A stretch of DNA of 64,000 nt, taken from NCBI RefSeq assembly GCF_001612945.1, contig NZ_BDBK01000007.1, forward strand, positions 186,001 to 250,000, read 5' to 3'. The DNA comes from Nocardia inohanensis NBRC 100128 (GTDB taxonomy: Bacteria > Actinomycetota > Actinomycetes > Mycobacteriales > Mycobacteriaceae). The notes under the pieces are model-generated. The model was not told the origin of the DNA. It did no database searches and saw nothing but the letters and a program-made list of their open reading frames with translations. Positions 8,477 to 18,532 of the stretch are shown one piece after another (position 1 is the stretch's first letter; each line of letters starts with the position of its first letter). The translations under genes were made by a program, and so were the position numbers.

Positions 8477-9391
8477 TCAGACCGCGATGACCGCTGGTTT
8501 TTCCTCGGCCCTCCGGTATTGCCCAGGGGCCAGCCCGTATTCGCGCTTGAACGCCTTGGCGAACGCGAATTCCGACTGGTACCCGACCTTTCGGGCCACC
8601 CCGGCCAGCGGCGTATCGGTCTCCCGCAGCAGGCGCGCGGCGGTGAGCATGCGCCAGCGGGTGACATACGACAGCGGCGGCTCACCCACCGTGGCGGTGA
8701 ACCGGCGGGCCAGGGTCGCCCGCGAAACCCCCGCCACCGCACTGAGTTCCGGCACCGTCCACGCCCGTTCCGGAGCATCGTGGATGGCCCGCAGCGCCAC
8801 CGCGACGGCGGGATCGGTGAAGACGCCGGCCCACCCGGTCTGCGTGCCGGCCTGCTCGTCGAACCAGGCCCGCAGCAGGAACAGCAGCATGGTGTCGAGC
8901 AGCGCGGGAATCGCCGCGTCGGCGCCCGGGCGCGGTTCGGCGATCTCCCCCGCGAGCAGGTCCACGGCCGCGCGCAGCGCCGGATGCCGGCCGGGACGCG
9001 CTGGGAGATGGATGAATTCGGGCAGTTCGTCCAGGAGGGGATGGCTGCGCTGGCGGCCGAGTTCGTAGGCCCCGCACACCAGCACGGTCCGCACCCCCGG
9101 CCCGACGATCTCCCGCGGCTCGCCGGGCTGGGCCAGCTCGGTGATCGGCGTGCCGAGTTGATCGACGATCTCGTGGTCGGCTCCGCGCGGCATGAACAGC
9201 ACATCCCCGGCTCCGAGCGCGATCGGCTCGCCTTCCCGCGGCAGCACCCAGCACGAACCTTGGAGCACCACATGGAAACTCGCCCCCGGCACCCGCGGAT
9301 AACGCCGTCCCCACGGCGCGTGCCGCACGAACAGCCCCGAGGCGGGATTGCCGGTACGGATGGCGGCGATGGTCTCGCTGAGGATGTCCAC
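8477..9391 (-). CDS. AraC-family regulator with N-terminal cupin domain
   Basis: A 304-residue regulator. The N-terminal part (1-170) is the AraC-binding cupin type: FHVVLQGSCWVLPREGEPIALGAGDVLFMPRGADH. The C-terminal part (about 200-295) has two helix-turn-helix units, with the second formed by VARKVGYQSEFAFAKAFKREYG. GTG start. It is a paralogue of the regulator at 15281-16213: same domain order, same start (MD-LSE) and near-identical second helix. Such regulators often control an adjacent oxidoreductase; here the neighbours are a sirtuin downstream and the divergent cupin gene at 9486. Target unknown. Confidence 0.88.
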   Translation of the reverse strand: MDILSETIAAIRTGNPASGLFVRHAPWGRRYPRVPGASFHVVLQGSCWVLPREGEPIALGAGDVLFMPRGADHEIVDQLGTPITELAQPGEPREIVGPGVRTVLVCGAYELGRQRSHPLLDELPEFIHLPARPGRHPALRAAVDLLAGEIAEPRPGADAAIPALLDTMLLFLLRAWFDEQAGTQTGWAGVFTDPAVAVALRAIHDAPERAWTVPELSAVAGVSRATLARRFTATVGEPPLSYVTRWRMLTAARLLRETDTPLAGVARKVGYQSEFAFAKAFKREYGLAPGQYRRAEEKPAVIAV

Positions 9392-9485
9392 CCCATCACC
9401 ATAACGCTCCGGCTATGAGCGTCTCGGACATGCCGACCGGAGGTGGGCGCGTGCACCGGCCCGGATCCGGCCGTACGGTGAGAAC

Positions 9486-9896
9486 GTGAGCGACAAACGA
9501 CCCGAGCTGGCCGAGCAATTGGATCTGCTACCGCATCCGGAGGGCGGCTGGTATCGCGAAACCTGGCGCAGCGCGGTCGAGTTCGAGCCGAAGGGCTACG
9601 ACGGATCGCGCGCGAGTGCGACGGCGATCTATTTCCTGCTGCTGCCGGGTGAGGAGTCCGCACCGCATACGGTGAAATCGGACGAATTGTGGTTGTGGCA
9701 TCGGGGTGGTCCCCTGCTGCTGAACATCGGGGGTGAGGAGGTCGTCCTCGGACCCGATGTCGCGCAGGGGCAACGGCCCCAGGCGGTGGTCCCCGGTGGG
9801 GTGAGCCAGGCCGCCCGCCCGGCGGGCGACGACTACGTCTTGGTGAGTTGTGTCGTCGCACCGGGATTCGACTTCGCCGACTTCGGTTTCGATTGA
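9486..9896 (+). CDS. Cupin-like DUF985 protein
   Basis: A 136-residue protein of the DUF985 (cupin_5) family. The N-terminus LLPHPEGGWYRETWRS is the family hallmark. AIYFLLLPGE and WLWHRGGPLLLNI follow as barrel strands, and a Gly/Pro-rich end closes with VVAPGFDFADFGF. The GTG at 9486 is the only sensible start. It diverges from the AraC gene (94-base gap) and converges with the small protein gene ending at 9910. No enzymatic function is established for the family; sugar or small-ligand binding is possible. Confidence 0.85.
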   Translation: MSDKRPELAEQLDLLPHPEGGWYRETWRSAVEFEPKGYDGSRASATAIYFLLLPGEESAPHTVKSDELWLWHRGGPLLLNIGGEEVVLGPDVAQGQRPQAVVPGGVSQAARPAGDDYVLVSCVVAPGFDFADFGFD

Positions 9897-9909
9897 GCCG
9901 GAACCGCGG

Positions 9910-10239
9910 CTAGTCGTCTATTTCGAGCAGCCCCTCGGCCAGTGCGTGGTCGATGGTCTTCTCGAGATTGGGGCAGGAGTCGGGCTTGCCGAAGACCGGT
10001 CCGGCCTCGGCCATCTTGGCGAAGACCGGGCAGTGGTCGGCCGGATTGACCGTCCACTGCACCGTCCGCTGCTGATTGCTGTGCTTGCGCACCAGCACCT
10101 CGGTGCCGCACGTGAGGCACGCCAGCGGAGTCAGGCCCGACTCCATGTAGTGGGCTTTGTCGATCACCGTCTGGGCGCGCACCTGCTCGCGCTGTTCCGG
10201 ACGGTCCGCGAAGTCCGGTGCTTTCGCCCAGCTGGTCAT
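9910..10239 (-). CDS. Small cysteine-rich protein coupled to kshA
   Basis: A 109-residue soluble protein with five cysteines in a CxxC-like layout: LACLTCGTEV (Cys42, Cys45), then HCPVF and DSCPNL further on. This suggests a zinc ribbon or iron-sulfur binding, but no named family is recognised. Its ATG overlaps the kshA stop (TGATG at 10237-10241), so it is translated from the kshA message and should share its KstR control. In M. tuberculosis the gene next to kshA (Rv3527) is also an uncharacterised small protein. Role in steroid hydroxylation is an inference from coupling only. It converges with the DUF985 gene at 13 bases. Confidence 0.75.
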   Translation of the reverse strand: MTSWAKAPDFADRPEQREQVRAQTVIDKAHYMESGLTPLACLTCGTEVLVRKHSNQQRTVQWTVNPADHCPVFAKMAEAGPVFGKPDSCPNLEKTIDHALAEGLLEIDD

Positions 10240-11459
10240 CAGACGCTCGCCTCCTCCGAATCGGCTGCGGCAGCGGCGGCTTCGTCCGCTTCCCGCTTCT
10301 TGCGCAGATTCTCCTCCACCTCGAGACCCCAGGCCTCATTGGCCTTGGAGGTATCGATTTCGAATTCGAAGCGCTGCACCGACTTCGGGTCGATATCCGC
10401 GACATCCACGTAGAACTGGTCGTACCAGCGGCGCAGCTGGTAGACCGGGCCGTCCTCTTCGGTGAGCAGCGGGTTGTCGATCTTGGACTTGTGTTTCCAG
10501 ATCTCGACGTCCTGGAGGAAGCCCTCGCTGACGCCCTCGGTCATCTTCTTCGCGAACCCTTCGGCCTGCTCCTCCGGCAGCCCCTTCGGCTTCTGAAGGG
10601 ACACGCCCCACTGCAACACGAAGGAGTTCTGCGTGACCGGGTAGTGGCAGTTGATCAGGACCGTCTTGACCTCGAAGCCGCTGTAGATATTGAGCAGCGG
10701 GTTGATCATGTACGACGGGCCGAAGTACGACGCCTCGGACTTGAGCAGCACATCGATGCCCATCTTGGCGGCGTTGCCCATATCCGGGCGCGCCTTGGTC
10801 TCCAAGTACTGGGTGGCGATGTGGCCCTCGAGCACGTTCTTGAAGTACGTCGGGAAGGCGTAGTGGATGTAGAAGAAGTGCGCCATGTCCACGACGTTGT
10901 CGATGATCTCGCGGCAGTTGGAGCCTTCGATCAGCATCGAGTGCCAGGTCCAGTCGGTCCAGCCCTCGTTCAACGTCTCCGAGCCGCTGCCGTCCTCGTT
11001 GGTGAACGGACCCTCGATGTAGGGGATGGTCACCTCGTCCGGCGGCGGATTGCCCTCGTGGTCGTGCCAGACGAAGAGCTGGCCGTTGCGCTCGAGGGTG
11101 GTCCAGGCGCGGGTGCGGGCGAGCGGGGGCACGCGGCGCGCGTACGGGATGCCGGTGCACTTGCCGTCGCCGCCCCAGCGCCAATCGTGGAACGGGCACG
11201 CGATGGAGTCGCCCTTGACCTCGCCCATGGAGAGGTCGCCGCCCAGGTGACGGCAGTAGGAGTCGAGTACCTTCAGCTCGTCTTTGCTGTTCTTGAAAAC
11301 AACGAGCTTGGTGCCGAAGACGTTGACCGAGTGCGGCTTTCCGTCGCGGAAGGTCTTCGCGAGACCCAGGCAGTGCCAGCCCCGGGCATATCGCGTGGGC
11401 ATGGCGCCCACATCGATCTCACGGACCTTTCCGCGGGGCCCCTGCGGGGTTGTAGCCAT
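10239..11459 (-). CDS. kshA: 3-ketosteroid 9alpha-hydroxylase, oxygenase subunit
   Basis: A 406-residue Rieske oxygenase. With the reductase KshB it hydroxylates C9 of 3-ketosteroids; together with KstD this opens ring B. The [2Fe-2S] Rieske site is Cys69-x-His71 and Cys88-x-x-His91. The mononuclear iron ligands are His194 and His199 in DMAHFFYIHY and probably Asp317. The C-terminus ends in a Glu/Ala-rich tail not needed for the fold. kshB is not in the window. The gene diverges from hsaA; a perfect KstR box lies 23 bases upstream of the ATG. The small Cys-rich gene is coupled downstream. Confidence 0.95.
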   Translation of the reverse strand: MATTPQGPRGKVREIDVGAMPTRYARGWHCLGLAKTFRDGKPHSVNVFGTKLVVFKNSKDELKVLDSYCRHLGGDLSMGEVKGDSIACPFHDWRWGGDGKCTGIPYARRVPPLARTRAWTTLERNGQLFVWHDHEGNPPPDEVTIPYIEGPFTNEDGSGSETLNEGWTDWTWHSMLIEGSNCREIIDNVVDMAHFFYIHYAFPTYFKNVLEGHIATQYLETKARPDMGNAAKMGIDVLLKSEASYFGPSYMINPLLNIYSGFEVKTVLINCHYPVTQNSFVLQWGVSLQKPKGLPEEQAEGFAKKMTEGVSEGFLQDVEIWKHKSKIDNPLLTEEDGPVYQLRRWYDQFYVDVADIDPKSVQRFEFEIDTSKANEAWGLEVEENLRKKREADEAAAAAADSEEASV

Positions 11460-11481
11460 CGTTCTCCTCCTCTGGAAGTAC

Positions 11482-11495
11482 TAGAACACGTTACA
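11482..11495. promoter_or_regulatory. KstR operator, kshA side
   Basis: TAGAACACGTTACA matches TnnAACnnGTTnnA at every fixed base. It lies 23 bases upstream of the kshA ATG in the kshA/hsaA divergent region. KstR is encoded in this window at 45724. Confidence 0.8.
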
Positions 11496-11583
11496 AAATT
11501 GCTCGGCCAAGCGCCAGCGATACGCCCAACTACCAGGATGGGGTCGGTCTGAGCTGCGTTTGAACAGCGTTCTCGACAGGAAT

Positions 11584-11597
11584 AAGAACGTGTTCTA
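11584..11597. promoter_or_regulatory. KstR operator, hsaA side
   Basis: AAGAACGTGTTCTA matches TnnAACnnGTTnnA except for the first base (A for T). The arms AGAAC and GTTCT are exact inverted copies. It lies about 70 bases upstream of the hsaA ATG. Confidence 0.75.
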
Positions 11598-11666
11598 CTC
11601 TCAGGGGCAAACGTGAACCGCTTCCCGAGCAATCGGGAACACACGCAGGCAGGAGCATCTGGCGAG

Positions 11667-14620
<2,954 letters not shown>

Positions 14621-14638
14621 GCGAGCGACAGGGTGGAC

Positions 14639-15226
14639 ATGACCACTGACGAATACCCCGCCATCGACGGACGGCAGTTCCGGAATGTGCTGGGCAGCTT
14701 CTGCACCGGCATCACCGTGATCACCACCTTCGACGACGATGCCGAGGGCGGCCCCGCCCCCATCGGCTTCGCCTGCCAGTCCTTCGCCGCCCTGTCCCTC
14801 GATCCCCCGCTGGTCCTCTTCTGCCCCACCAAAGCCTCGCGCTCCTGGGCGGCCATCGAGAAGTCCGGCATGTTCTGCGTCAATATCCTCGCCGAGGAAC
14901 AACAGCCCGTCTGCGCCCGCTTCGGCTCCCGCGAACCCGACAAGTTCGCCGGCGTCCCCTGGCACACAACGGATCTGAAGCTCCCGGTCCTGGACGGCGC
15001 GTTGGCCACACTCCAGTGCAAAGTGGACAACGTGCTGGACGGGGGCGACCACTACATAGTGGTCGGCCGCGTCCTGGCCCTGTCGGAGTCCACGGGCTCC
15101 GACAGGCCACTCCTCTTCTACCGCGGCCAATACACCGCCATCGAACCCGAGAAGTCCACCCCGGCGCCCTGGCGAGCCGACCTCGAACACTTCCTCACCA
15201 CAACCACCCTCGACACCTGGTTGTAG
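14639..15226 (+). CDS. hsaB: Flavin reductase component of 3-HSA hydroxylase
   Basis: A 195-residue flavin reductase-like protein that supplies reduced FMN to HsaA. The FMN-binding split barrel shows FRNVLGSFCTGITVIT (residues 14-29), FACQSFAALSLDPPL and SGMFCVNILAEEQ. GDHYIVVGRV near 140 is typical of the family. The ATG at 14639 is used; a GTG two codons upstream (14633) is equally open. Last gene of hsaADCB, with a strong terminator nine bases downstream. In M. tuberculosis nat follows; here it is absent. Confidence 0.92.
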   Translation: MTTDEYPAIDGRQFRNVLGSFCTGITVITTFDDDAEGGPAPIGFACQSFAALSLDPPLVLFCPTKASRSWAAIEKSGMFCVNILAEEQQPVCARFGSREPDKFAGVPWHTTDLKLPVLDGALATLQCKVDNVLDGGDHYIVVGRVLALSESTGSDRPLLFYRGQYTAIEPEKSTPAPWRADLEHFLTTTTLDTWL

Positions 15227-15234
15227 ACGAACTA

Positions 15235-15268
15235 CGAAGGCCCCCGCGTAATCCGCAGGGGGCCTTCG
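15235..15268. terminator. Terminator between hsaB and the AraC gene
   Basis: CGAAGGCCCCC (15235-15245) pairs with GGGGGCCTTCG (15258-15268), 11 exact pairs, with an inner GCG/CGC pair. It lies between convergent genes and can serve both. Confidence 0.8.
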
Positions 15269-15280
15269 TCATTCGCGGGG

Positions 15281-16213
15281 TCAGGCCGCGGTGCGGGCTT
15301 GGCGGCGGTATTGGCCGGGGGCTTGGCCGTATTCGCGTTTGAAGGCCTTGCCGAAGGCGAACTCGGAGCTGTAACCGGCTCGGGCGGCTACCTTTTCGAT
15401 GGGCAGGTCGTCTTCGCGCAGGAGGCGGGCGGCGGTGGTGAGACGCCAGCGGGTGAGGTAGGCGAGTGGGGGTTCGCCGACCATGGTGGTGAATTTGCGG
15501 GCGAAAGCGGCTCGGGACAGGCCCGCGTGGTCGGCCAGGGATTGGACGGTCCAGGCGGCGGCGGGGTCGGTGTGCATGGCTTGCAGGGCCGGGGCGACGG
15601 CCGGATCGCGCAGGGCCGCAGCCCATCCCACTGCTTCCGATTGCGGCTGGTCTTCTATCCAGGCTCGGAGGATGTAGAGCAGGAGGGAGTCGATGAGGGC
15701 GGGGACTATGCCGTGGGAGCCGATGCGGGGGTTGTCGAGTTCGGCGGCCAGGAGTTGGACGGCGGCATTGAGTTCGGGGTGGCGGCCGTGGCGGGCGGGG
15801 AGGTGGATCACCTCGGGGAGCTGGCGGAGCAGGGGGTGGGGGCGTTTGCCGTCGAGGTGGTAGTTGCCGCAGAGCAGGGCGGCGGTGGGCGGACCCGCCA
15901 CGCCCATGCGCAGCACACCGATCGGCGGGCACACGATGTACTGGTCGGGGCGGGGGTCGGCGGCCGGTGTGTCGGGATGGTCCGCCAGCACATGCCCCGC
16001 TCCATGGCGCACGAACACCAGGTCGCCCTGGCCGAGCGGAATCGGCTCGGCATCCGCGGCGGGATAGAACCAGCAATTCCCGTGCAGCACAATGTGAAAG
16101 CCCGCGCCGAGGACGTCCGGCAGGCGCATCGCCCATGGCGCACGCCCCTCGGTGCGCACCGAATGCGGTGCGCCGGTGCGCATGGAGGCCAGGGCCTCGC
16201 TGAGGACGTCCAT
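15281..16213 (-). CDS. AraC-family regulator with N-terminal cupin domain
   Basis: A 310-residue regulator. Cupin part (1-175): GFHIVLHGNCWFYPA, then IPLGQGDLVFVRHGAGHVL. C-terminal double helix-turn-helix (about 205-300): LADHAGLSRAAFARKF and VAARAGYSSEFAFGKAFKREYG. It starts 23 bases after the stop of the quinone oxidoreductase gene, so the two form an operon (oxidoreductase first). It is a paralogue of 8477-9391. The pair sits inside the steroid cluster without any KstR box of its own, so it may respond to another inducer. It probably regulates the oxidoreductase. Confidence 0.88.
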   Translation of the reverse strand: MDVLSEALASMRTGAPHSVRTEGRAPWAMRLPDVLGAGFHIVLHGNCWFYPAADAEPIPLGQGDLVFVRHGAGHVLADHPDTPAADPRPDQYIVCPPIGVLRMGVAGPPTAALLCGNYHLDGKRPHPLLRQLPEVIHLPARHGRHPELNAAVQLLAAELDNPRIGSHGIVPALIDSLLLYILRAWIEDQPQSEAVGWAAALRDPAVAPALQAMHTDPAAAWTVQSLADHAGLSRAAFARKFTTMVGEPPLAYLTRWRLTTAARLLREDDLPIEKVAARAGYSSEFAFGKAFKREYGQAPGQYRRQARTAA

Positions 16214-16236
16214 CGCGGCTCTCCTTCGTTTCGATA

Positions 16237-17163
16237 TCAGTCGACGGTGAGTACAACCTTGCCGACCGTCTGCCCGGAGGCAACCAGGTCGTGCGCCTTG
16301 CCCGCTTCGGTCAACGGCAGCGTCTCGGCAATGGTCGGACGCAGTTTGCCCGCCTCCACCAATTCCGTGATCGCTTCCAGCGCAGCGTAATCCGGTTCCA
16401 CCGAGACTCCGGCGAAGCGGCGGCCGGCGGCCTGCACGGCTGCGGCGGCTTCGGGGTTCGCGTGCTCGAGAATGCTCACCAGCACCCCACCGGGCTTGAG
16501 CACCAGTACATTTCGTGCGGCGTCGGCGACCGAGTCGAAGACGATATCGACATCCCGCACCGCCTCGGTGAAATCCGTGGTGCGGTAATCGATCACCTCG
16601 TCCGCACCGAGGCTCTTCACGAAATCATGCTTGGCGGCACTGGCCAGCGCGATCACGTACGCGCCCCGCGCCTTGGCGATCTGCACGGCCAGATGACCGA
16701 CCCCACCCGCGGCGCGATGGATGAGAACCCGATCCCCCTCCTGCACCCCGGCGCGATCGACCAGCCCCTGCCAGGCGGTGAGCACCGCCAGCGGAAGCGC
16801 GGCGGCTTCGACGTGGCTGAGCGACTTGGGCTTCCGCGCCACCTGACGCGACGGCGTCGCCACGTACTCGGCGTAACCGGTCGCGGCGCGCGGGAAGAAC
16901 GGCATCCCGTACACCTCCTCGCCGACCTCGTACCGCGCCCCCGGACCGACCTCCTCGACCACACCGGAGATATCCCAGCCGACACCGAACGGCGGCTGAC
17001 CGAGCAGCGGGAAGGCGCCCGAACGAACCGCCACGTCGACCGGGTTCACCGCGCTGGCATGCACCCGCACGAGTACCTCACCGGAGCGCAGTTCGGGCTT
17101 CTCGACCTCGACCACCTCGAGGACCTCGGGACCACCGAAGGACTTCTGGATTACCGCACGCAT
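16237..17163 (-). CDS. NADPH:quinone oxidoreductase-like MDR protein
   Basis: A 308-residue zinc-free medium-chain dehydrogenase/reductase. N-terminal catalytic barrel: VRVHASAVNPVDVAVRSG, then GWDISGVVEEVGPGA. The Rossmann domain begins near 145 with HRAAGGVGHLAVQIAKARGA (the AxxGxxG form of the quinone oxidoreductase group). No zinc-ligand cysteines are visible. The family reduces quinones or enones with NADPH. The ribosome binding site AGGAGGAGAAG is strong. It is operonic with the AraC gene downstream and lies between hsaB and chsH3; a link to steroid intermediates is possible but not shown. Confidence 0.85.
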   Translation of the reverse strand: MRAVIQKSFGGPEVLEVVEVEKPELRSGEVLVRVHASAVNPVDVAVRSGAFPLLGQPPFGVGWDISGVVEEVGPGARYEVGEEVYGMPFFPRAATGYAEYVATPSRQVARKPKSLSHVEAAALPLAVLTAWQGLVDRAGVQEGDRVLIHRAAGGVGHLAVQIAKARGAYVIALASAAKHDFVKSLGADEVIDYRTTDFTEAVRDVDIVFDSVADAARNVLVLKPGGVLVSILEHANPEAAAAVQAAGRRFAGVSVEPDYAALEAITELVEAGKLRPTIAETLPLTEAGKAHDLVASGQTVGKVVLTVD

Positions 17164-17310
17164 CGTCTTCTCCTCCTGAACGCTGTGTCGCCGGTTGCTC
17201 TGTCGAACCGAACAAGGACAACGTTAGGCAGTATCAGCAAGACGATGAATAGCTTACAGTCTCCTGTTTTTATCCATGCGTATACATCGGAAGACTGGTT
17301 CGGAAACGAC

Positions 17311-17344
17311 GCTGGGCCGCGACCGATCGCGGTCGCGGCCCAGC
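17311..17344. terminator. Terminator after chsH3 (shared sequence with 23212)
   Basis: GCTGGGCCGCGACC pairs exactly over 14 bases with GGTCGCGGCCCAGC; the loop is GATCGC. It lies 14 bases past the chsH3 stop. The left arm and first loop bases recur at 23211-23228. Confidence 0.75.
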
Positions 17345-17357
17345 GGGTCGTGCGAGG

Positions 17358-18218
17358 TCAGCTGTAGGTGAGGACCACGTCGGCCAGGACGGGAGCGTCG
17401 TCGCGCTCGACGGCGGTGACGGCGATGCGGAGTTCGCCGTCCTGCTGCCAGATGCGGGAGCGGAGGGTCTCGCCCGGGTAGAGGACGCCGGCGAAGCGGG
17501 TGCGGATGCCCTTGACGCGGGCGGCATCGGAGCCGAGGACGGTGTCGGTGGCGGCCTTGCAGACCAGGCCGTAGGTGCCCAGGCCGTGCATGATCGGGTT
17601 GGGGAAGCCGGCGTTGCGGGCGAATTCGGGATCCGAGTGCAGGGGGTTGCGGTCGCCGCACATGCGGTACAGCAGGGCCTGCTGCGGCAGCGTCGGCGTC
17701 AGCACCTCGAAATCCGGTGCGCGGTCGGGGAGTTCGGTTTTGGAACTGGGGCCGCGGTCGCCGCCGAAGCCGCCTTCGCCCTTGGCGAAGATGGAAGAGC
17801 GTGCGGTCCAGAGGAGTTCGCCGTCGGAGCTGGTGGCGGTGTGCTCCTGCCAGATGACGGCGGCGGAGCCCTTGTCCCAGATCTCGCTGATGCGGCGTTC
17901 GAAGGTGGCCTTGCCGGAGGCGGGGATCGGACGGTGGACGACGATCTCCTGGCTGCCGTGCACGACCTTGGCCAGGTCGATGTCGATGCCGGGGAACTGC
18001 ACCTTGGGCGGCTCGGTCTCGTGGAAGAACGGGGCGACGGTGGCGAAGGTGGGCAGCACCTGCGGTTCGCGGTCATCGAGGTAGCGCAGTTCGGCCGGGT
18101 CGGTCCAGCGCGCGCCCGCACCCAGGGCGAGGTGGTAGTGCTGCACATCGGTTGGCGTCCAGCTGAATTCGACGGACGGCAGCTGTGCGCCGAGCGCGAT
18201 ATTCGGATCGATGGCCAT
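17358..18218 (-). CDS. chsH3: MaoC-like steroid enoyl-CoA hydratase
   Basis: A 286-residue double hot-dog protein. The C-terminal half carries the MaoC hydratase motif CGDRNPLHSDPEFA (near residue 188: Asp and His), followed by IMHGLGTYGLV. The N-terminal half is the inactive hot-dog with PTFATVAPF. The family hydrates trans-2-enoyl-CoA. In M. tuberculosis the gene beside kstD (Rv3538) has this make-up and acts in cholesterol side-chain beta-oxidation. GGAGACTTC upstream of ATG 18218 is a good ribosome binding site. It follows kstD on the same strand, but 314 bases with strong hairpins lie between, so it may have partial or separate expression. Confidence 0.88.
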   Translation of the reverse strand: MAIDPNIALGAQLPSVEFSWTPTDVQHYHLALGAGARWTDPAELRYLDDREPQVLPTFATVAPFFHETEPPKVQFPGIDIDLAKVVHGSQEIVVHRPIPASGKATFERRISEIWDKGSAAVIWQEHTATSSDGELLWTARSSIFAKGEGGFGGDRGPSSKTELPDRAPDFEVLTPTLPQQALLYRMCGDRNPLHSDPEFARNAGFPNPIMHGLGTYGLVCKAATDTVLGSDAARVKGIRTRFAGVLYPGETLRSRIWQQDGELRIAVTAVERDDAPVLADVVLTYS

Positions 18219-18369
18219 GAAGTCTCCTCGTGATCGGTGGGCGCTCACCCTCCGCGTGAATCCGGGTCCGATGGTGCGGCGCGCACCCGGTTCCGATGGT
18301 GCGGCGTGCCGCGGGGCCCGCGCAAGCAGCGCGTCCGCTCGGCGGGACGGCCCGCCGGACAACCACGGC

Positions 18370-18399
18370 GGGCGGTGGGAACAGGGGATCCCACCGCCC
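18370..18399. terminator. Stem-loop in the kstD-chsH3 gap
   Basis: GGGCGGTGGGA pairs with TCCCACCGCCC, 11 exact pairs around an 8-base loop. It stands 134 bases past the kstD stop and 151 before the chsH3 start, and may end or attenuate the kstD message. Confidence 0.6.
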
Positions 18400-18464
18400 C
18401 CGTGCAGTGTGATTATTCAGTTGAGCTCGCGGCACCGGGTGAGAGATCCGATGACGCGAGGGGT

Positions 18465-18508
18465 GGGTTGGGCGCGGGCTCGACGTGACCCGGACTCGCG
18501 CCCAACCC
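18465..18508 (-). other. Long-loop hairpin A behind kstD
   Basis: GGGTTGGGCGCG (18465-18476) and CGCGCCCAACCC (18497-18508) are exact 12-base inverted copies 20 bases apart. The right arm is shared with the hairpin at 18501-18527, so only one can form at a time. Confidence 0.6.
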
Positions 18509-18527
18509 GATCCTGAACCGGGTTGGG
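18501..18527 (-). terminator. Hairpin B immediately after kstD
   Basis: CCCAACCCG (18501-18509) and CGGGTTGGG (18519-18527) pair exactly over 9 bases with a 9-base loop. It begins 5 bases past the kstD stop. No T-run follows, so termination strength is uncertain. Confidence 0.6.
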
Positions 18528-18532
18528 ACGGT

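Larger units (their letters stand above)
18219..18532. other. Gene-free gap between kstD and chsH3
   Basis: 314 bases without a convincing ORF. It holds three perfect inverted repeats (18370-18399, 18465-18508, 18501-18527), two of which exclude each other, and the chsH3 ribosome binding site. No KstR-like box was found in it. Confidence 0.7.

Noticed and set aside
17164..17310. KstR box upstream of the MDR gene (AACGTT)
   Set aside because: The two-base spacer between the half sites is missing.
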